Shown: positions 1-11,497 of the stretch, in pieces
Layout of the letters: every line of letters begins with the position of its first letter
How positions within the stretch are numbered: the first letter of the stretch is position 1
Origin: Symbiodinium natans
Lineage: Eukaryota; Sar; Dinophyceae; Suessiales; Symbiodiniaceae
DNA length: 57,500 nt
Assembly (NCBI GenBank): GCA_905221605.1
Contig: CAJNDS010002035.1
Span: forward strand, 130,001-187,500
Direction: 5' to 3'
The notes under the pieces: model-generated
Databases searched by the model: none
What the model was told of the DNA's origin: nothing
What the model saw: the letters and a program-made list of their open reading frames with translations, nothing else
Position numbers and translations under genes: made by a program

Positions 1-19
1 AGTAACGAATATACCCTAA

Positions 20-120
20 TGTATACTAAGGAATCAGGGTATATTCCTTAATTAAGGAACATACCCCCAATTTATACTCAGAACCCTTCTTATGAATCAG
101 GGTGCATTCCTTAGCTAAGG
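20..120. repeat. AT-rich foldback at the left edge
   Basis: A near-palindrome, TAAGGAAT to ATTCCTTA, sits at 26-49. A related arm follows at 88-118 (GAATCAGGGTGCATTCCTTAG). It resembles the short inverted-repeat elements found elsewhere in the window. No coding potential was seen. Confidence 0.45.
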
Positions 121-440
121 GGTTTTGGAAGATCTGGGCCGTGGGGGCTCGGAGCTCGGAGGGGCCTTGGGGACCTGAGTGCCGCTGCCGTGTGGCCAGG
201 GGGGAGGATCTGTAGCTTCTCGGGCTAGCTTATGCCCGACACCGCCACATGACAAAGCTTTCAGCAAAGGCGGGGCCCAATGATCCCTAAACCCTAAACC
301 CTAAACCCTAAACCCTCAACCCTAAACCCTAAACCCTAAACCCTAAACCCTAAACCCCTAAGCCCTAAACCCCTAAGCCCTAAACCCTGAAGTCGACCTG
401 AGGTGTGAAAGGCATAAACAGAACTCGAGTCCCTCCACAG

Positions 441-3400
441 GCGCGAGCACGGCTGGCCACACTGGCCATCAGCCTATCCTTCTGGCTGGGAGGCAGCAGT
501 CCTAGGGTTTAGGGTTTAGGGTTTAGGGTTTAGGGGTTTAGGGTTTAGGGTTTAGGGTTTAGGGGTTTAGGGTTTAGGGGTTTAGGGTTTAGGGGTTTAG
601 GGTTTAGGGTTTAGGGTTTAGGGGAGTATCACATCATGTCGTGGCAGGGGACCTCTGTCGAGGGGTCCTCTCAAGCGTGCAGAAGAAGAAGAAGAAGAAG
701 AAGAAGAAGAAGAAGAAGAAGAAGAAGAAGAAGAAGAAGAAGAAGAAGAAGAAGAAGAAGAAGAAGAAGAAGAAGAAGAAGAAGAAGAAGAAGAAGAAGA
801 AGAAGAAGAAGAAGAAGAATAATCACATCATGTCATATCACATCATCTGATATAGTCTTGTAGAGTACTCCCTCATGCTATGTGATCTTGTACTCTGTTT
901 CATTACACAATATTGTGCTATACGGTATGATGTCACCCTAAACCCTAAACCCCAAACCCTAAACCCTAAACCCTAAACCCCAAACCCTAAACCCTAAACC
1001 CTGAAAGAAGACGGTGAGGTGTGAGCCTTGTGGCCATCAAATGCCGGAGCCTCGAAGCGGTGGGCAGGAGCAGCCCTTCCCTGCCCAGAAGCTTTAGGGG
1101 TTTAGGGTTTAGGGTTTAGGGTGTAGGGCTGCCCTTCTGAGGTATTGCCTACTTTATGTCCGGAAGCGAGTTGATCAAAGCCTCGGTGTTTGAATCCCTT
1201 GGCGATGTCATGAGCAGCGCCATCTTGGCCGTGACACAGATGAAAGTCCGGGATCAGAGTGACATGCACCTGTACCCCACGGGGAAGAAGCGCTTCACGC
1301 CTCTTGGCATCCTCTTCTTCTCGGCCTTCGCAGTGTCCACCATGATCAGCCTCATCATCGAGAACGTCGAGAAGCTCTTCGGGCCATGGCCTTAGCAGGG
1401 ACTGAGGGAATGAGTAACCCCTATATGATCCCTTAAAGGGTAGAATCTAGGGCCTCCATACCCTCATTCCCTACTCAGAACCAGCCAAAAACCCGGCCGA
1501 GCCTGAGCCTTACCATTTTTTCAGTTCTCGCCCCGGAGGACTTCGGAGGAGGAGGCGCAGGGGACCGCGTGCAAGATCCTTTGTGATGTAAATCTGGTTG
1601 TCTAGCTAGCTCGTGATATTTCTAGCTGACTATTGCCATCGAGGCATTGCGTACGGAGCAAGTTTGCCTGTATCGTTTAGGAAACTCGTTCGTGCCTGTA
1701 GCCATGGATCGTAGTGTTCTGTCGCCGCGCTAATTGAGAGAACTACCCACGTCCAGGAGCGAAGAGAATTGTTGACACGCCTCTTCGACGAACAGCCCAG
1801 GCCGACTTTGACCACAGAAAGACACCTCAACCCCGAGAAAAGCGACCCTAAACCCTAAACCCTAAACCCTAAGCCCTAAACCCTAAACCCTAAACCCTAA
1901 ACCCTGAACCCTGAACCCTACGCCCTAAAGACACCTCAAGCCCCCAAAATTCCTGGAAGAGGCTGCGCCAGCACCTGGCATCCTCACAGTTGGAGGAGAT
2001 GATCGAGAGCTATGTGGAGGAGGCGGGCCGGGTGGGCCAGTGAAAAGGGTTTAGGGGTTAGGGTTTAGGGCTAGGGTTTAGGGTTTAGGGTTACTTTCTG
2101 AGGTTGGAACCATGGGCCATCCGAAGTATGTGGGTCGCTTAGAACCGGCAGCTTCAATCCGGGGTTTCGAGTTGCCTTGGCCAAGCCCAAAGACCACTGA
2201 AATGGCCAACTTACTTGAACCTGTAGGCTTGCGCCAAACAAAGTCAGTGTACTTCAGCCGTTTTGCTTGCCAGCGTATCGTTACGAACGTGCAAAGCTGC
2301 TTGTCAAAAGCACGCGCCGATCGTTTCGTTCACGCGCGCACTTCAGTGGCATGCGCTTGCAGAAGATATGAAGTAGGGTATGTATTTCTTGTACCCCCAA
2401 AAAGGACACCAGGTATATACACTCACCAATATTAAAAAGGAACCTTATATACACTCACCAATAACAGTAATAGAAGCCCTGTTTCATATGACCAGGGCGA
2501 TGCAAGCGTGGATCGCGGCGTTGTTCACCCGAAGCGTCTTTTGTAAGCATTGGCTGATCGCAGATGCCTCCTTTCAGTCGTTGCCAACATGGACGTGTTC
2601 ATCGTTTGGGGATCCGTGCTGAAAAGGCAGCACTGACGTGACGATCGATCCGGCAGAGATGCTCTCAGCACCGGCTGCACAGACAGCACGGATGCTCTGG
2701 GCAGTGGATGCCCGGCTAGCATCCAAACATCGGGCATGGACCACATGCAGAGCGCACACGAACACACAATCGGAAACAAAAACAAGGCCGACGCCATACA
2801 AAGAGTTCCGCCATCAAAGAGACGAAGCTCTTTGCGCGCCTGTAGTTTCTGCTGGCACACACTGAGCGGACGAGCGAATGGTCTCGTGACCAGCCCATTC
2901 ACATTGAGGACTTGGAAAGGGCTGCGAGCATCAACGAGGTCCGACGATAGTTTCACAGACCCCCAAACCCCAAACCCCAAACCCCAAACCCCAAACCCCA
3001 AACCCCAAACCCCAAACCCCAAACCCCAAACCCTAAACCCTAAACCCTAAACCCTAAACCCTAAACCCTAAACCCTAAACCCTAAACCCTAAACCCTAAA
3101 CCCTAAACCCTAAACCCTAACCGCTCGGAGACCCTTGACAGGGGAAATGCAAGTCACGCAATGTGACCCTACCCGGCAGCGGCTTTGCATAGTAAGCGAC
3201 CGCCAGCCCTTCTTCTCCTTTCATGCCTCCTTTTTTTTTCTCCCAGCTCTCTCTTCCTAGCCCTCACCCCCCAAAAAAACTCAGAACTTAAGCTAAGCCC
3301 CGCAACCGAGACTTTTGGTCAAGACTGCTTGGGGCCCAAGCCTTATGAGATTTGGCAAACCCTTGAACCGACAGCCTAAATCCCAAACCCTAAATCCTGA

Positions 3401-5036
3401 GCTCTTGCAGGAGGCCGCTGCTGAAGCCGCGCCCCACTCACTGGTCGTACTCCTCTTTATCTGCATTGTCATCAAGGCCCCTCTGTTGGGTGGGAATCGG
3501 CCGTTTGGGGGTACCGAGTAGGGTTTAGGGTTTAGGATTTAGAGGATGACGGCGTAGGCTACACCCTTTGAGTTCTGGAGGCCTTCCTCCTGATGTTCTG
3601 CCTCTACGTTGCGAGGACGGGGAGAGAATGGTGGGGCACGGGGTTGGCGGCAGCCGTATAGGCGGGTCTTTCTAATGTGGACGCCCTCCAGGGAACTAAA
3701 GCCCTTCTACGAAGTGACCCGTACCCCTACAAGGAACTTCCATAGCGGACCCTTTTAAACCCCCTTGAAGGGCCCTCATTGAAAGGGACGCGTAAACCCT
3801 AAACCCTACACCCTAAACCCTACACCCTACACCCTAAACCCTAAACCCTAAACCCTAGACCCTAAACTCTAAACCCTAAACCCTCAACCCTCAACCCTAA
3901 ACCCTAAACCCTAAACCCAAACACCCAACAGGACCTGACACCTGCAACTGTAAGGGGTCTGTTGACTTTGGGTTTAGGGTTTAGGGATTAGGGTTTAGGG
4001 TTTAGGGGTTGAGGGGTTTAGGGTTTAGGGTTTAGGATTTTGGGTTTCGGGCGGCAGGCAGGCAGATTCGGAGATCGCGCGGACGGTATCCTTGGACCAC
4101 CGAAACGATGCCACGGCCCTAAAATCGGTGCCCTTTCAAAAGGCCCCAACCTTGAACCCAAAACCTTACACCCTATGGGTTTAGGGTTTAGGGTTTAGGG
4201 TTTAGGGTTTAGGGTTTAGGGTTTAGGGTATGCCAAAGCCCAACAATCCTCGATCCTACACCCTACTGTAAACCCCGCGGTGCGTTGATGGACCCATTCT
4301 GGGGCCACTACTGTTCTATACCCCTTCTATTCCTTATAGCGAGTAGCATGGCACCAGTGAAATCCCCAAACGGTGTGAACCAGAACGTTGCGTGTTGACC
4401 TCATAATTTCTAAAATGAAGGAGGACAAAGGCAGGCTAGTGACTAGGAGAGACACAAGCTAGCGGAGAATCCGGCAGCCCTGTCTCGACAAGGCGGAAAT
4501 CCGTCCGCAGAACCTGAGAACCCCAACTGTCGACGGTTTGGGGAACAAGGGGTTTCGGGTTCAGGATTTAAAGGGGGGGGGAAATCAAGTTTGCCGCTCT
4601 ACCAGCCAAGATCCTGGGGAATGGGCTGGTTCTCCTGATCGTGGCCGGAAGTGGCTGGTGCAGAAGTACCGGACGGGGTGGTGACTGGCTTGACAAGGCG
4701 AGACTGCCAGTTTGAACCCTCAGCCTTTAAACCCCTCCGCCTGAGTCCCCGAAGCCCCTGAACCCCTAGCCAAACAACCCCCTTGACGTGTTTCAGGGTT
4801 GTGGGGTGTAGGGATTTAGGGGTTCAGGGCTCAAGTTGATTTCTAAAACCTAAGCCTTTAAACCCTGAACTCTAAACCCTAAACCCTAAACCCCAAACCC
4901 GAAACCCTAAACCCTAAAGCCTAAACCCAACCTTCGCAGGTGGACCCAGCCTCATCGATGCTCTTGGCCCTCTACGTCCTCATCTGCTGGCTGCAGACAG
5001 CCGCGGAGCAGCTTAGGGTCCTTTCGGATAAGAGCT
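441..5036 (+). CDS. Cation diffusion facilitator (Mn-CDF/MTP-like) metal transporter, split into small exons; C-terminus not found
   Basis: Members of this family move divalent metal ions out of the cytosol in exchange for protons through six transmembrane helices. Exons seen, in order: 441-500 (TM1, LATLAISLSFWLGG after a CAG acceptor); 1142-1382 (TM2-TM3 with ESLGD, then YPTGKKRFTPLGIL and an IIENVEKL tail); possible loop exons 1525-1572 and 1951-2038; 3411-3476 (TM4, HSLVVLLFICIVIK); 3581-3615 (FLLMFCLYVAR); 4061-4115 (SLDHRNDAT); 4606-4660 (TM5); 4940-5036 (TM6, VDPASSMLLALYVLI, then LRVLSDKS). The order follows the family exactly, and the DHRND exon ends in the phase the next exon completes to Ala. 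DHRND and the YPxGKxRxxPLG signature fit the manganese branch. In TM2 the usual D/H-x3-D metal pair reads E-x3-D. The cytosolic C-terminal domain was not located. Introns carry telomeric tracts, a GAA array and a MITE. The true start lies upstream or is lost. Confidence 0.85.
503..624 (+). repeat. TTTAGGG tract opening the first visible CDF intron
   Basis: About 17 units with occasional extra G. It follows the TM1 exon directly, so the intron would begin GTTTAGGG, which supplies a GT donor. Confidence 0.9.
680..819. repeat. (GAA)n microsatellite
   Basis: About 46 perfect GAA units inside the first CDF intron. The Arg-only and Lys-only reading frames across it are artefacts of the repeat. Confidence 0.98.
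1391..1486. mobile_element. MITE-like inverted repeat, family A, copy 1
   Basis: The left arm (AGCAGGGACTGAGGGAATGAG) pairs with the right arm (CCCTCATTCCCTACTCAG), and the element ends in GAACCAGCC. Family A copies also lie at 10529-10630, 36683-36916 and 54783-54897. Non-coding. Confidence 0.75.
2100..2955. other. Unassigned unique stretch
   Basis: About 850 bp between a TTTAGGG tract and a long CCCCAAA/CCCTAAA tract. Open frames of 60-165 codons exist on both strands but overlap one another. They show no domain, no convincing splice sites and no bias between frames. It could be an intron interior or decayed sequence of the CDF gene. A short direct repeat of TATATACACTCACCAATA occurs at 2413-2430 and 2447-2464. 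Confidence 0.5.
2960..3120. repeat. CCCCAAA block passing into CCCTAAA
   Basis: About nine CCCCAAA units, then about thirteen CCCTAAA units, in one uninterrupted array. The change is abrupt, as expected when one variant unit expands locally. Confidence 0.95.
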
Positions 5037-5490
5037 GCCTGGCTTGGTTTTGTGTGCCTTATTTGCTTTTGCTTGGGGGCGGGGCAGGGGGGTGGGGGGG
5101 TTTAGGGCGCAGGGCTTGAGCGGCTTAGGGCCTCGGGTTTTGTTTAGGCTTTTTTGCTTTTGTTTTTTGGCGGCCGGGGGTGGGGGGGGGGGGGGGTGTG
5201 TGGCGGGGTCCAGATTCTTTGGGTTTGTTTGGTTTTTTTTTGGGGGGGGGGGATCGAGGGTTTGGGATGGGGTGTTTGTGGGTTTGGGCTCAGGCCAGGA
5301 CAATTTCAGTTTAGTTTGTTTCCCTGGTCTATGCTGATCGTCTACCACTCGAGTCCCAAATGGCGGCTTACGAAAATAAAGGGACCCCGAAGATAGACCC
5401 CCAGACAGTAGGTTTCCCTTACAACAAGGACCCCAATAAGCTACACCGAATTTCGGAAACCCCCCAAATGTGAGAAGCAAGGAGCGGAGG
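5037..5490. other. G/T-rich low-complexity DNA plus a foldback-like segment
   Basis: 5080-5290 is strongly G/T skewed with runs of up to 12 G. 5340-5480 resembles 34340-34430: both contain a GGACCCCAATAAG box. The two are probably diverged members of one short element family. No gene was seen. Confidence 0.55.
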
Positions 5491-6371
5491 ACGAGCACAC
5501 GGAGGCCATCGTCAAGTTCACACAGGAGCGGCTGGCAAACACCGGCTTCTCCTTAACAAAGGCGCGGGGGCACCCCAAATCTGAGCAATTGCTTGGGCCT
5601 CGAACTCAGGTTGGGACGTTCCCCCTTATAGTAACAGTCCGAAATCGGGATTATAATAGGGGGTACTATAATCCCTATTCAGGACTGTTAGTATAAGGGT
5701 GGGCAACTTATAGAGACAGTCAAGATTCTCATGGCTCGCTGCTCCAGCCGTGCCCCGCTTGTGCAGGCATCCACCTTTCATGTTGGAGAAGGTTATGCCG
5801 TCATTCTGGACCTGACGGCGCAGGACCGCTAAAAAGTGCCTTGTACCCCCCAGCAGGCCCTCGCGTGACTCGGCTCTATCCGGAGAGCTCCTGAGCCGGG
5901 CTTGGGCCCCCATGCCAGATCTCCGGCATTCCCCCTGCATAGCTCCAAAGTTGGAAGCTGGAGCTGCAGTAAACGTAAACCCTTGTAAACCCTAGTCCCT
6001 AACCCTAAACCCTAAACCCTAAGCCCTAAACCCGGAATGATCTTGGTGGCAGGAGAGCGTGACGATGTCGGCAACGGAGATTGCGGTCTTCTTGGAGGGC
6101 CTCGAGCAAGCCGTCCACAACGCAGACCTGGAGGCAGCTCAAGGGCCGACCCTGAATGTCTCCCACTCTCTTAGGCAAGAGGCTCACCAAACACACGCAT
6201 TTCTGGGCAAGGCAGTTGCTGTCAGAACCTACATTCGGGCAATGGGGTTTAGGGTTTAGGGTTTAGGGTTTAGGGCGATCACTGTTCGGAGAAGTGAGGC
6301 CATGGAAGTCCACGCCAAGCTGCGAACGCTCGACAAGTCCAACAGTTCTGACAACATGGCCTGGGTGAATG
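5491..6371 (+). CDS. Exon chain of unrecognised gene
   Basis: Three exon-like islands lie on one strand. 5491-5566 begins after GGAG|G and reads DEHTEAIVKFTQERLANTGF and on. 6053-6144 follows GGCAG|G and reads MSATEIAVFLEGLEQAVHN within it. 6299-6370 follows GTGAG|G and reads EAMEVHAKLRTLDKSNSSDN, ending at a GTACAG donor. A further piece (6449-6496, WLYLPMIVETPAAYK, donor GTGTGA) may belong. The first island shares an ERLANTGFSL motif with the EF-hand-region exons at 20376 and 23344. No family was recognised. Whether this continues the CDF gene or starts a new one cannot be told. Confidence 0.45.
5619..5703. mobile_element. MITE-like inverted repeat, family B, copy 1
   Basis: Arms of about 40 bp (TTCCCCCTTATAGTAACAGTCC against its complement at 5680-5703) enclose a 6-bp loop near 5661. 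The same arms recur at 9889-9980. Confidence 0.85.
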
Positions 6372-6499
6372 AGTACAGATGACACGGGACGGCCGGCCTT
6401 GTTGGGTTTAGGGTTTAGGGTTTGGGGTTTAGGGTTTAGGGTTTGGGGGGCTGGCTGTACCTGCCCATGATCGTGGAGACACCGGCTGCTTACAAAGTG

Positions 6500-8250
6500 T
6501 GAAGCAAGAGTATTCCCTAGTGTCGGGCGCTCTGCCCGTCACTGATGCAGTGCATCTAAATGTGCATCTAATTCCGGTGCGCAGCGAGCGCGCAGCTATT
6601 TTTTCTCTCGGAGCCAGGCCGGCCGGGCCACTTGCGGAGCAGCAATGCCCCAGAACTTCGAACAAGTGCTGCTGGGTTTAGGGTTGAGGGTTTAGGGTTT
6701 AGGGTTTAGGGTCTAGGGTTCCAGCAAGCTTGTGTGCCGGCAATCGCACTCGTGCTCTCTGAACTGGCACCCCTGGCTGCTCAAGGAAAGGGGGTTTCTC
6801 TGTTCAGCACATGGCACTCAGTTGGACAAGAGCTGGGCTAGCTCAGTCATAGCAGGAGGCTTTCTACTGTCAGCCCCCTCCACCAGCCTCAGGCATCTGC
6901 GTTACTTTTTCTCGTAGTTTGCTTTCGCCATGCACCTGACAACAGGCTGGGCGGGGAGGAAGTCACGTCCCCTACGCCCCTAAAGCCCTTAATCGCCCCA
7001 AGCTTCTTTTCCAACCATGATCCCAGATGCTAAGCCCTGAGCCCTAAGCTGCAGGCCTTCAAACCCTAAACCCTTTATCCTTAACCCTCAACCCTAAACC
7101 CTAAACCCTAACCCTAAACCCTAAACCCTAAACCCTAAACCCTAAACCCTAAACCCTAAACCTTAAACCCTTAAACCTTAGACCATGGACCGAGGTGATG
7201 GCTGCTGAGCCGTGGACTTCCTGAGTGAGGACTCGGGGAGGCGCCGGCCCCGCGTTCCTTCGTACCTCAGGGGCCCCAAGCCCTAATTGCCCTTCAGGGT
7301 TCTGTCTAGGGTTTAGGGTTTAGGGTTTAGGGTTTAGGGTTTAGGGTTTAGGGTTTAGGGTTTAGGGTTTAGGGCCCTAAAGCCCCAAGCCGCAAAGCCG
7401 CGCCCGCACCGAAAAGGTTCGAAAGACTCGAACCGACATGGCTACGCGGCTGCCGTTCGGCCTGCCAGCGCACCGGAGGAGGACAGGTTGGTGCTTTTGG
7501 GGCTTTTGGGGCTTTTAGGGGTTTGAGGGTTTAGGGTTTAGGGTTTAGGGCTTGGGGTGAGTTACGTTCTGGGTTGCTCGCTGGGCTCCGGAGCCTCACC
7601 TCATTTTTTTCTAACCGGCCCCTCTGTCCGGGTCGCTCGCAACATCGTGTGGCGGTAACGCTCAACACTGTCCCGGTCTGAGCTTGAGCAGGGCTGCAAA
7701 GAGATGGAGTTTTGGCAGCGCTCCCTTCACCAAAGCTAGGCAAAGGTCGCGAGCTTCATCAAAATCGGGCGTGCTTCTTTGTCTCACATATTGGATTGGG
7801 TTACCGTAGGGGTACCGCTGCCCTGCGACCGGCCAGCGTCCCGACCGTTTGCATCCCTCCTCAGACACAAACTTGTTTGGGGTTACCGCAGGGGTACCGC
7901 TGCAAAGAGAAGCCCAAAAAGGTCCAGCAGTGAGAGGCGCACAAGGCTCAGAAATGGTCTGGGAGAAGGCCGAATACGGTCTGGGAGAAACCCAGCAGGT
8001 TGCCCCGGCAAATTGTCTTGGGTTACGGGTCTTTACCTTTGACACTCGAAGGCTCGACCGGCCAGTGTGGGCCTAACCTTGCCTTAGAGCGTCCAGCAGC
8101 CCCAGCTTTACCTGGGCTGCACGTTCAGTGCTCTCAGGTCGCTCGCGGAGCTCGGGCGGCTTCGGGCTCTCAAGTGTTGGTAGCGAGCCCTCAGCAAAGG
8201 CTTTCGAGGCGTCGCAGGGGTCGTTAGCATGGTGAGGTTTAATTCTTAAA
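6500..8250. other. Tract-rich stretch without a supported gene
   Basis: TTTAGGG tracts lie at 6676-6718, 7306-7373 and 7518-7552, and CCCTAAA at 7065-7170. 7440-7490 could be a short exon (ATRLPFGLPAHRRR). Open frames at 7660-8230 run on both strands and share a repeated box, GGGGTACCGCTGC, at 7808-7822 and 7889-7904. No frame is clearly favoured. Confidence 0.45.
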
Positions 8251-8251
8251 G

Positions 8252-8368
8252 GCCTAAGCCCTAAGCCCTAAGCCCTAAGCCCTAAGCCCTAAGCCCTAAG
8301 CCAGAAGCCTTAAGCCCTAAGCCCTAAGCCCTAAGCCCTAAGCCCTAAGCCCTAAGCCCTAAGCCCTA
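8252..8368. repeat. CCCTAAG variant array
   Basis: About 16 units of the variant heptamer CCCTAAG with one short interruption near 8301-8312. It ends with a single CCCTAAA. Confidence 0.97.
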
Positions 8369-9208
8369 AACCAGCTTTCGGGTTTGGGTCAGGGTGACTT
8401 AGAGTTTTGGTGCACTCGTCGTGGGTGTTGTGCAACGAGACGCGTGAGACCCGGCCCCCAACTTCAACCCCAGCCCTGAACCTGCAGGGTTTAGGGTTTA
8501 GGGTTTCGGGTTTAGGGTTTAGGGTTTAGGGTTTAGGGTTTAGGGTTTAGGGTTGCGCAGGCATGCGAATAGCGCTCCCAGGGAGCCGTGGAAGGCCGGG
8601 AGCTTAAGCAGCAAAAGGTTTTCACAAGGGTTTAGGGTTTAGGGTTTCGGGTTTAGGGTTTAGGGTTTAGGGTTTAGGGTTTAGGGCTAGGGTGCTCGGG
8701 GCCTGCAGGCCTCGACTCAAAGACTGCAAGCCCTATAAGCCCCAAAGCCCCAAAACCCTAGACTCCAAAACGGTCCGACCGGAATCCATATCTGTACACA
8801 TTGAGCTTTACCAGTTTTAGAATGTCGGGGCCTAAGCCATAAACTCTCAACCCCAAATCCTAAACCCGAAACCGTTCCTTCATCCCCCTGTTGAAACATC
8901 TTCATTCCTTGTCAAGCCTCCCCGCAGTTCCTGTACCCCTCAGCCACAAAGCCAAAGAAAGCCTTCCTACGCCTGAGCCCCAATAAGCACCCTCGTTGAG
9001 GTGAAAACATGTTATATGTTGTCATGTAGATATCCTTACATATCGGGGTTTCCGAGAGTAATTAGTGCTTCTTGGGGGTCCCTTTCAGGGGCTTCTATTC
9101 TATTTGGGGTATAAACGGGGTACCCCCCCTGTTTTAGGACATGCCCACATACGTTGTTCTTAACTACCCGTGAACCCGAAGCCCTCAAAGCCCGAGACAG
9201 CTCCTAAG

Positions 9209-9283
9209 GCCACCACCCGGCATTCTGTCGACCTCTCAGACGCTATCCTTCCGAGCTTGGCAAAGCAGGCGATGGAGCTCTGG
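9209..9283 (+). CDS. Exon-like island, unknown
   Basis: After CTAAG|G the frame reads ATTRHSVDLSDAILPSLAKQ and on to AMELW, with a GGTTGA-type end. A TTTAGGG tract follows at 9298. No family was recognised. The flank 8700-9180 holds only degenerate tracts and no supported gene. Confidence 0.4.
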
Positions 9284-9888
9284 GGTTGATGGACAGGTTT
9301 CGGGTTTAGGGTTTAGGGTTTAGGGTTTAGGGTTTAGGGTTTAGGGTTTAGGGTTTAGGGTTTAGGGTTTAGGGGTTGATGGGCAGGGTGCTGGGGTCGT
9401 AGGTCAGCGTCTCAGGGTTCAGAAGGTTCAGGGTCTTAGGGCTGTATGTAGGGTTCCTGACGTTGTTCTTTTTTTATTTATTAGTATATTTGTTTTCTTT
9501 GGGGGTGGGGGGGCACAGGCTTTGTGCCGTTTTCAGTGTTCTGAATGTGGCGACATCGGCGCTGGGTTCGTGCTCAGGTTAAACCCCAAACCCCAAACCC
9601 CAAACCCCAAGCCCCAAACCTCAAACTCTAAACCTTAAAGCCTGAACCAGTGCCTCACAGGCTTCAACTAGAGTCCCAAGTCAACCCAGCGCCCGGAACC
9701 TTCAGCCCGAACCCTACGTGGCAGGTGGCCTCCGAGGGGGTCCCTTTTTGGGGGTATATTTATACACATCCAGGTAGGCCCTTGGGACATTTTATATTTT
9801 CCCTTATTGGGTTTAAGAGGATTATATTCAGGAATATTTTTCAGGGGGTTTAAAGAGCAATCCTAGAAATTTATACTCATTACTTGAG

Positions 9889-9980
9889 GTGTTCCCCCTT
9901 ATACTAACAGTCCTTAATAGGGATTGTAGTATCCCCTTATGATATTCCCTATTAAGGACTGATAGTAGAAGGGGGAACAT
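9889..9980. mobile_element. MITE-like inverted repeat, family B, copy 2
   Basis: The arms TTCCCCCTTATACTAACAGTCC and the complement at 9955-9980 match copy 1 at 5619-5703 with few changes. Confidence 0.85.
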
Positions 9981-10528
9981 CCCAACTCATTACTATGAAT
10001 GATAGCAGCCACGATAAGGAATATAAAGTAGGAATTATGTTTCTTCTGGAACACAGGCCCGTGGAACTAGCGTATCCCCAAAAGGGCACACGACTTGATC
10101 AACCAAACCTTAAACCCTCAACCCTCAACCCTCAACCCTGAACCCGAAACCCTAACCCCTTAACCCTAAACCATAAAATCCTAAACCCTAAACCCTAACA
10201 CCCTAAACCCTAAACCCTTAAAACCCTAAACCCTAAACCCCATCTCAGCCTCCAGGCCGCGGGCATCGGTGCCTGGGTGCCAAAACCACAGAAAGCGAGC
10301 AAAGAGAGGAGTCGAAACGAGGACCTGGGAAACCTCTCCTTTCGGAGCTAGGTCTAGTTTTAGGTTTAGGGTTTAGGGTTTGGGGTATAGGGTTCGGGTT
10401 TAGGTTTTTGATCCCCTGGGGTTGAGTGAACGTTCGGGGACATGATCTCGATGCTTTCCTTCCTGCAGCCAAAGATGCTGTCGTGCTGCACCTGAATGTG
10501 TGAGACCTGGACCCCACTTTGGTGCCCC

Positions 10529-10630
10529 TGGTTCTTAGTAGGAATTAGAGAATTCGGGCCCTATACATATCCTTCAAGGGATTACACAGGGTACCTCATT
10601 CCCTCATTCCCTACTTAAGAACCAGCCAGT
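10529..10630. mobile_element. MITE-like inverted repeat, family A, copy 2
   Basis: The left arm is CTGGTTCTTAGTAGGAATTAG. The right arm, CCTCATTCCCTCATTCCCTA, ends in AAGAACCAGCCAG. It lies in a probable intron just left of the exon at 10653. Confidence 0.8.
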
Positions 10631-10652
10631 TGCGCTGGATGCTGACTGCTAG

Positions 10653-10712
10653 TGAAGGACAGCCTCCCCCAAATTGAAGAGATCGCCAACCGCATCGCAG
10701 ACAGGCCATTTT
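10653..10712 (+). CDS. Exon-like island, unknown
   Basis: Reads KDSLPQIEEIANRIADR, helical and hydrophilic, and ends at a possible GC donor. The following 100 bp pass into an ATT/ATC microsatellite (10782-10860). Confidence 0.4.
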
Positions 10713-11230
10713 CCGCAGCACGTGCATCCGTTGTGTCCACATCTTGTCGTCGGATGATCCCCGAGCACAGGAAGCATCTATACTCATTATTATTACTATT
10801 ATTATTATCATTACTATTATTACTATTATGTCTGTTTCTATTACTATTCCTACTATTATACTTTTTAAGCCTTGAGTGTCTGTAGCGAGGTTGCGGCCCA
10901 GCTCGAGATGCTTCGCCCTTCTCTCTAAAGCCTGAAGTCTTAAAGTCACTGACGGTGTCAAGACGGAAGCCCCAACACTTTATGAAACAGGGGTTATATT
11001 CCTGTTATTGGCTGAGTGTCTGTATTTAGGGATCCTTATAAATACTGGGGTGAGTGTAGATTTTGGGTGTCCCTTGGGGATACTAGAAATAACAGCCCCT
11101 ACCGCAATATGTGGGATTCCCAAAGTTAGGGGCACCTATTTCGGGGCTTCTTACAAGGGGGGGATTCTCTTGTATTTGGGATATACTTAAGGGGTACCAC
11201 TCCCATAATCTCATCCCGATCCCTCTGCAG

Positions 11231-11497
11231 GTACGCAGGCGGCTTGACAAAGCTCACCCAGGCAAGCGCCCAATTCCTTTTTGGGTTCGGGTGGTTTGGG
11301 CCAACCCTAAACCCTAGACCCGGAAACCACCGGACAACCCTAAACCCTAAACCCTAAACCCTAAACCCTAAACCCTAAACCCTAAACCCCTAAGCCTCAA
11401 AACCTTGCGCGAGGTGCAAAAAGAGTGGAGGCAAAAGCACGATGCGTTGGTCCGTCGCCGGCAGCAGGCCGGTGCCGACCTTAGACTCCTCCGCTGG
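11231..11497 (+). CDS. Two exon-like islands of an unknown gene
   Basis: 11231-11292 follows a strong acceptor (CCTCTGCAG|G) and reads YAGGLTKLTQASAQFLFGFG. 11413-11497 follows GCGAG|G and reads VQKEWRQKHDALVRRRQQAG, then ADLRLLRW. A CCCTAAA tract (11334-11395) lies between them and a long TTTAGGG tract follows at 11507. No family was recognised. Confidence 0.5.

Noticed and set aside
288-388. True chromosome end
   Set aside because: The tract is short, has unique DNA on both sides and is one of about 110, so it is interstitial.
636-863. Arg-only and Lys-only ORFs
   Set aside because: Translation of a GAA microsatellite.
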